64,000 nucleotides of DNA, from assembly GCA_003116995.1 (NCBI GenBank), contig BDSL01000011.1:496001-560000 (forward strand). The letters are read 5' to 3'. Positions within the stretch are counted from its first letter, which is position 1. Each line of letters starts with the position of its first letter. The DNA is from Yamagishiella unicocca. Its lineage: Eukaryota; Chlorophyta; Chlorophyceae; Chlamydomonadales; Volvocaceae. This document shows, piece after piece, positions 57,656 through 64,000 of the stretch. The position numbers and the translations under genes are program-made. The notes beneath the pieces were generated by a model. The model did no database searches. It had not been told where the DNA came from and saw only the letters and a list, made by a program, of their open reading frames with translations.

Positions 57656-59451
57656 GACATCAGCAACCAATCGCAGGCGGTCGCCTCGATGGATCGATGT
57701 CGGTGATGATGTACGTGTAGCAAGATATGATGGGGCGGGGCCGAGCGAGCACAAAGGCCGGGGCCGCTTTGCGGTTACAAAAGTCAAAGCTTTGTCGTGA
57801 AGCAAGTTGCGTATTCTGTTGGCGGCACGAGTGTGTGTTGCCTGTACAGGCTTAATGTATGTATGTAGGCATCAACTGTGGGCGAACCCACCCACAACTG
57901 ATGAAAGTAATCGGAAATCGCAATTCCCCTGATCGGTATGGGTGGGAATATGCGTGTCGGTAGGGATATAGGGCAGACGGGTAGCTACGGGACGGCCGGC
58001 ATGCAGCTGACATCGAACAACCAGGACCAATGTATTTATCGGTAATGGTCGTAGGCTTGCGACGGGAGGTACGCGTACATTTCCAGGGGAATTCAGGAAT
58101 GTCGTGCATCGGAAGCTACGCGTACATTTCCAGGGGACTTCAGGAACCGTGCGTCACTGCACAAAGTAATGAGGACTGTCTGCATCAGTGCACTGGCATA
58201 CATAGTAATGTTGACCGCTACAATGGACGAAGTATGAGTCACTGGCATACCTGTACATATGCTCCGCCCTCGCGCTGTTGGCGGTCGTTGGCGGGTACAC
58301 GCCGCAAACGCCTAAACGGTTGTAACCATTACTTTGTACCGTCCGGTAAGGCGTTGAAAGCGGTGGCATGGCGCCGTTGACCGTTCGGCAAGACGTCTGA
58401 AGCGGTGGGATCCTAGGCGGGAGGCCCAGTTGGGACCCCTCCAAATTCGGGCGCGGCGCGCACATATGTGCGCACCCCACTGACGTACACTTAACACCGC
58501 TGTAAATATTGCAACAAGTCGTTACTGTTGCGCTTCTGTTATCAACCACCGGGCCGCATCGGCAGATTTGGCATTCGGACAGCAATTGCGCCTGTGTTAT
58601 GCCTGGGGCGCATTTTCGCCTGAGGATTCCGCGGTGGAGAATCCTGCTGGTCGCCTGCGTCGTCCCAACAGGAATAGGTCTGCGGCGCCCATCCTCACCA
58701 TCGCAGACTACCAGCACTCAGCCCACCACCGACCCCACGGTCTCCGTCCCACCGCCGCTACAGCCACTGCAGGGACCTGGCACTTGCACCGCAGAACGAT
58801 ACCAGTACTTGAGGATTATCTTCAAAATTTAAGCCATGTGAGCAAAGCTCCTATCCTGATTTGCTTCTTAGCACTCCGCTTACTCCACGTAATTATGATT
58901 ACGATTTACGATTTATTACATGTCGTACTGGCTCGCGCCAGTAGCATGCGTCCCCCCATAACGGAGGCAAATTTTCGGTGTTATGGACAGGCTTGAAAAT
59001 GAATCGCGGCCGGAGGCCGCGAAATTTTTGGGTTAGGGGGGCAGAAAGATGTTCATTCCTGTATCAGTTTGACGCCTGGCCCGACAAAATGCGATTTTGG
59101 ATCAAGTCCAAAAAGACGTGTATTGAGAGCGTGAAAGATGTTTCCTGGGCTTTTTGTGAGGAAGGGGATCACTTGTTTGACGCGGTGTTACAGCCTCTGA
59201 CGGAATAGCATGAACAGGATCCACTGCATTTGAAAGCTCCTAGCAATACCAATTGCTAAACAAAGGCATAAAGCGTTTGCCTTGTTTGTGGGAGCCAGCA
59301 TAATGAGGCCTGGCCCAGTCTTCAACGGACCAGCGTACGACAGGCCAGGCTTTGACCAGTCCGGACACGGCTTTCACACAGTAAATCGACCGGAAACATG
59401 CATTTGCCTCATGCGATATGATAGGGTCAAGTGCTCGTCGCTTGCTGAGAG
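57656..59451. other. Intergenic region after the transporters
   Basis: No gene recognised. A 47-bp tandem duplication with TACGCGTACATTTCCAGGGG lies at 58069-58146. Open frames at about 58509-58996 and 58978-59208 have no family motif. The second includes FWIKSKKTCIESVKDVSWAF, which looks protein-like but is only 76 codons and isolated. Confidence 0.45.
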
Positions 59452-60514
59452 CAACGGATTGGGGAAGTGTCCGATTGTTGCCGTAAATGACTCTAGGCTT
59501 CCACCGCCGCGCCCAACTAGTGCCTAGTATGATATTACAGAGCTGGTATGGCGCGGGGGGAGGTCTGGCTATAACCAGGAGAGCAATTCCGCTTTCGGTG
59601 GTCCAGGCGCTCCCTTGCTGCTGAGTAGGGGCTGGAGGGGGGAAGTGCCCGATTGTTGCCGTACGTGACTCTAGGCTTCCACCGCCGCGCCCAACTAGTG
59701 CCTAGTATGATATTACAGAGCTGGTATGGCGCGGGGGGAGGTCTGGCTATAACCAGGAGAGCAATTCCGCTTTCGGTGGTCCAGGCGCTCCCTTGCTGCT
59801 GAGTAGGGGCTGGAGGGGGGAAGTGCCCGATTGTTGCCGTACGTGACTCTAGGCTTCCACCGCCGCGCCCAACTAGTGCCTAGTATGATATTACAGAGCT
59901 GGTATGGCGCGGGGGGAGGTCTGGCTATAACCAGGAGAGCAATTCCGCTTTCGGTGGTCCAGGCGCTCCCTTGCTGCTGAGTAGGGGCTGGAGGGGGGAA
60001 GTGCCCGATTGTTGCCGTACGTGACTCTAGGCTTCCACCGCCGCGCCCAACTAGTGCCTAGTATGATATTACAGAGCTGGTATGGCGCGGGGGGAGGTCT
60101 GGCTATAACCAGGAGAGCAATTCCGCTTTCGGTGGTCCAGGCGCTCCCTTGCTGCTGAGTAGGGGCTGGAGGGGGAAGTGCCCGATTGTTGCCGTACGTG
60201 ACTCTAGGCTTCCACCGCCGCGCCCAACTAGTGCCTAGTATGATATTACAGAGCTGGTATGGCGCGGGGGGAGGTCTGGCTATAACCAGGAGAGCAATTC
60301 CGCTTTCGGTGGTCCAGGCGCTCCCTTGCTGCTGAGTAGGGGCTGGAGGGGGGAAGTGTCCGATTGTTGCCGTACGTGACTCTAGGTTTCCACCGCCGCG
60401 CCCAACTAGTGCCTAGTATGATATTACAGAGCTGGTATGGCGCGGGGGGAGGTCTGGCTATAACCAGGAGAGCAATTCCGCTTTCGGTGGTCCAGGCGCT
60501 CCCTTGCTGCTGAG
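59452..60514. repeat. 178-bp satellite, about six copies
   Basis: The anchor GACTCTAGGCTTCCACCGCC recurs at 59489, 59667, 59845, 60023, 60200 and 60378, i.e. every 177-178 bp. Units are almost identical, and the first and last are the most diverged. The last copy breaks off at about 60514 after GCTCCCTTGCTGCTGAG. No coding function. Confidence 0.95.
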
Positions 60515-60586
60515 GGGACACTGCCTGGGCTATGGGGCAAATGTCCGTCAAAGGGCGCACTTCTAAAACGAATACTAGAAAATCCG

Positions 60587-63500
60587 GCTTAACGGTAGCA
60601 ATAAATAGGTGACAGGAACGTCCCCACTGAAATTCGCCTCTGGGGATCGCCGCACGAGGACGTCCGGGCCAATCGGCAAGCATCGGCTTCTCCGGCAACC
60701 TTCGATCGGCCTCGCTCTTGGGCACGCAGCTTAACGGTAGCAATAACTAGGTGAAAGGAACGTCCCCACCGAAATTCGCCTCTTGGGATCGCCGCACGAG
60801 GACGTCCGGGCCAATCGGCAAGCATCGGCTTCTCCGGCAACCTTCGATCGGCCTCGCTCTTGGGCACGCAGCTTAACGGTAGCAATAACTAGGTGAAAGG
60901 AACGTCCCCACCGAAATTCGCCTCTGGGGATCGCCGCACGAGGACGTCCGGGCCAATCGGCTAGGATCGGCTTCTCCGGCAACCTTCGATCGGCCTCGCT
61001 CTTGGGCACGCAGCTTAACGGTAGCAATAACTAGGTGAAAGGAACGTCCCCACTGAAATTCGCCTCTGGGGATCGCCGCACGAGGACGTCCGGGCCAATC
61101 GGCAAGCATCGGCTTCTCCGGCAACCTTCGATCGGCCTCGCTCTTGGGCACGCAGCTTAACGGTAGCAATAACTAGGTGAAAGGAACGTCCCCACTGAAA
61201 TTCGCCTCTGGGGATCGCCGCACGAGGACGTCCGGGCCAATCGGCAAGCATCGGCTTCTCCGGCAACCTTCGATCGGCCTCGCTCTTGGGCACGCAGCTT
61301 AACGGTAGCAATAACTAGGTGAAAGAAACGTCCCCACCGAAATTCGCCTCTGGGGATCGCCGCACGAGGACGTCCGGGCCAATCGGCAAGCATCGGCTTC
61401 TCCGGCAACCTTCGATCGGCCTCGCTCTTGGGCGCGCAGCTTAACGGTAGCAATAACTAGGTGAAAGGGATGTCCCCACTGAAATTAGCCTCTGGGGATG
61501 GCCGCACGAGGACGTCCGGGCCAATCGGCTAGCATCGGCTTCTCTGGCAACCTTCGATCGGCCTTGCTCTTGGGCACGCAGCTTAACGGTAGCAATAAAT
61601 AGGTGAAAGGAACGTCCCCACTGAAATTCGCCTCTGGGGATCGCCGCACGAGGACGTCCGGGCCAATCGGCAAGCATCGGCTTCTCCGGCAACCTTCGAT
61701 CGGCCTCGCTCTTGGGCACGCAGCTTAAAGATAGCAATAACTAGGTGAAAGGAACGTCCCCACCGAAATTCGCCTCTGGGGATCGCCGCACGAGGACGTC
61801 CGGGCCAATCGGCAAGCATCGGCTTCTCCGGCAACCTTCGATCGGCCTCGCTCTTGGGCACGCAGCTTAACGGTAGCAATAACTAGGTAAAAGAAACGTC
61901 CCCACTGAAATTCGCCTCTGGGGATCGCCGCACGAGGACGTCCGGGCCAATCGGCAAGCATCGGCTTCTCCGGCAACCTTCGATCGGCCTCGCTCTTGGG
62001 CGCGCAGCTTAAAGATAGCAATAACTAGGTGAAAGAAACGTCCCCACTGAAATTCGCCTCTGGGGATCGCCGCACGAGGACGTCCGGGCCAATCGGCTAG
62101 CATCGGCTTCTCTGGCAACCTTCGATCGGCCTTGCTCTTGGGCACGCAGCTTAACGGTAGCAATAACTAGGTGAAAGGAACGTCCCCACCGAAATTCGCC
62201 TCTGGGGATCGCCGCACGAGGACGTCCGGGCCAATCGGCAAGCATCGGCTTCTCCGGCAACCTTCGATCGGCCTCGCTCTTGGGCACGCAGCTTAACGGT
62301 AGCAATAACTAGGTGAAAGGAACGTCCCCACCGAAATTCGCCTCTGGGGATCGCCGCACGAGGACGTCCGGGCCAATCGGCTAGGATCGGCTTCTCCGGC
62401 AACCTTCGATCGGCCTCGCTCTTGGGCACGCAGCTTAACGGTAGCAATAACTAGGTGAAAGGAACGTCCCCACTGAAATTCGCCTCTGGGGATCGCCGCA
62501 CGAGGACGTCCGGGCCAATCGGCAAGCATCGGCTTCTCCGGCAACCTTCGATCGGCCTCGCTCTTGGGCACGCAGCTTAACGGTAGCAATAACTAGGTGA
62601 AAGAAACGTCTCCACCGAAATTCGCCTCTGGGGATCGCCGCACGAGGACGTCCGGGCCAATCGGCAAGCATCGGCTTCTCCGGCAACCTTCGATCGGCCT
62701 CGCTCTTGGGCACGCAGCTTAACGGTAGCAATAAATAGGTGAAAGAAACGTCCCCACTGAAATTCGCCTCTGGGGATCGCCGCACGAGGACGTCCGGGCC
62801 AATCGGCTAGCATCGGCTTCTCTGGCAACCTTCGATCGGCCTTGCTCTTGGGCACGCAGCTTAACGGTAGCAATAAATAGGTGAAAGGAACGTCCCCACC
62901 GAAATTCGCCTCTGGGGATCGCCGCACGAGGACGTCCGGGCCAATCGGCTAGGATCGGCTTCTCCGGCAACCTTCGATCGGCCTCGCTCTTGGGCACGCA
63001 GCTTAACGGTAGCAATAACTAGGTGAAAGGAACGTCCCCACCGAAATTCGCCTCTGGGGATCGCCGCACGAGGACGTCCGGGCCAATCGGCAAGCATCGG
63101 CTTCTCCGGCAACCTTCGATCGGCCTCGCTCTTGGGCACGCAGCTTAACGGTAGCAATAACTAGGTGAAAGGAACGTCCCCACTGAAATTCGCCTCTGGG
63201 GATCGCCGCACGAGGACGTCCGGGCCAATCGGCAAGCATCGGCTTCTCCGGCAACCTTCGATCGGCCTCGCTCTTGGGCACGCAGCTTAACGGTAGCAAT
63301 AACTAGGTGAAAGGAACGTCCCCACTGAAATTCGCCTCTGGGGATCGCCGCACGAGGACGTCCGGGCCAATCGGCAAGCATCGGCTTCTCCGGCAACCTT
63401 CGATCGGCCTCGCTCTTGGGCACGCAGCTTAACGGTAGCAATAAATAGGTGAAAGGAACGTCCCCACCAAAATACGCCTCTGGGGATCGCCGCACGAGGA

Positions 63501-64000
63501 CGTCCGGGCCAATCGGCAAGCATCGGCTTCTCCGGCAACCTTCGATCGGCCTCGCTCTTGGGCACGCAGCTTAACGGTAGCAATAACTAGGTGAAAGGAA
63601 CGTCCCCACCGAAATTCGCCTCTGGGGATCGCCGCACGAGGACGTCCGGGCCAATCGGCTAGGATCGGCTTCTCCGGCAACCTTCGATCGGCCTCGCTCT
63701 TGGGCACGCAGCTTAACGGTAGCAATAACTAGGTGAAAGGAACGTCCCCACCGAAATTCGCCTCTGGGGATCGCCGCACGAGGACGTCCGGGCCAATCGG
63801 CAAGCATCGGCTTCTCCGGCAACCTTCGATCGGCCTCGCTCTTGGGCACGCAGCTTAACGGTAGCAATAACTAGGTGAAAGGAACGTCCCCACTGAAATT
63901 CGCCTCTGGGGATCGCCGCACGAGGACGTCCGGGCCAATCGGCAAGCATCGGCTTCTCCGGCAACCTTCGATCGGCCTCGCTCTTGGGCACGCAGCTTAA
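60587..64000. repeat. 142-bp satellite, about 24 copies, continuing past the window
   Basis: Unit of 142 bp with anchor CAGCTTAACGGTAGCAATAA, starting at 60587 (first copy slightly diverged) and then 60729, 60871, 61013 and so on. The unit contains GGATCGCCGCACGAGGACGT and CGGGCCAATCGGC. Diagnostic variants (CTAGGATCGG at copies 3, 13, 17, 22; CTAGCATCGG at copies 7, 11, 16; AAAGAAACG at copies 6, 10, 11, 15, 16) indicate a higher-order order of about four to five units. The 98-residue frames on the minus strand are a by-product of the repeat. Satellite type is unknown; no telomeric TTTTAGGG was seen. Confidence 0.97.

Noticed and set aside
58978..59208. 76-codon + strand frame
   Set aside because: It looks somewhat protein-like but is isolated, short, without family motif or splice partners; kept only as a note in the intergenic entry.
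60246..64000. Series of 98-124-codon minus-strand frames
   Set aside because: Each spans about two units of the 142-bp satellite and recurs with the period; the unit length is not a multiple of three and no start context or family is seen.
59452..64000. CRISPR array
   Set aside because: The repeats are contiguous satellites without unique spacers, and the context is a eukaryotic nuclear genome.
59452..64000. Telomere or rDNA spacer
   Set aside because: No TTTTAGGG-type telomeric repeats and no rRNA sequence seen; the satellite type remains open.

Overview
The window looks like nuclear DNA of a volvocine green alga (Chlamydomonas/Volvox/Gonium group). The reasons are GC-rich genes cut into many short exons by GT-AG introns, Ala/Gly/Ser-rich protein spacers, intron minisatellites, an intron-bearing elongator tRNA-Met, hAT and LINE remnants, and family content such as PDR-type ABCG transporters, TMEM185-RING proteins and a DNAAF1-like LRR protein. 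The species is not determined. Gene models were built by eye from open frames, splice consensus and phase continuity, and all functions are inferred from recognised family motifs.

Layout. (1) 1-13714: two tandem paralogues on the + strand encode multi-pass membrane proteins of the TMEM185/Fragile-X-F-associated type with a C-terminal C3HC4 RING finger. The first (355-3658) is cut by the left window edge; the second (6278-13714) appears complete at about 817 aa. Its introns hold large minisatellites (43-bp, 13-bp and 23-bp units). (2) 15436-18059: a three-exon hAT-type transposase or domesticated derivative with an intact frame. (3) 18509-18603 (-): tRNA-Met(CAT) with a 23-nt intron, next to a 5'-truncated LINE ORF2 fragment (18711-20033). 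(4) 21691-28442: six leucine-rich repeats with the N- and C-terminal signatures of dynein assembly factor DNAAF1/ODA7, followed by a long acidic/low-complexity region and a RING-H2 finger. Splice phase and intron-specific repeats suggest the two could be one fused gene. (5) 29722-43063 and 45250-57655: two tandem full-size PDR-type ABCG transporters. All 31 exons of the first join in phase (about 1576 aa). The second has 30 exons in phase except for a TAG at codon 92. (6) 59452-64000: two adjacent satellite arrays, a 178-bp unit (about 6 copies) and then a 142-bp unit (about 24 copies) that runs off the window.

The most interesting signals are short dispersed repeats inside introns. One is a 113-bp insertion with a 12-bp target-site duplication that copies the 3' splice site. 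Others are the possible LRR/RING-H2 fusion, paralogue differences (precise intron loss, premature stop, mosaic gene conversion), and a tandem array that has multiplied a 5' splice site six times.
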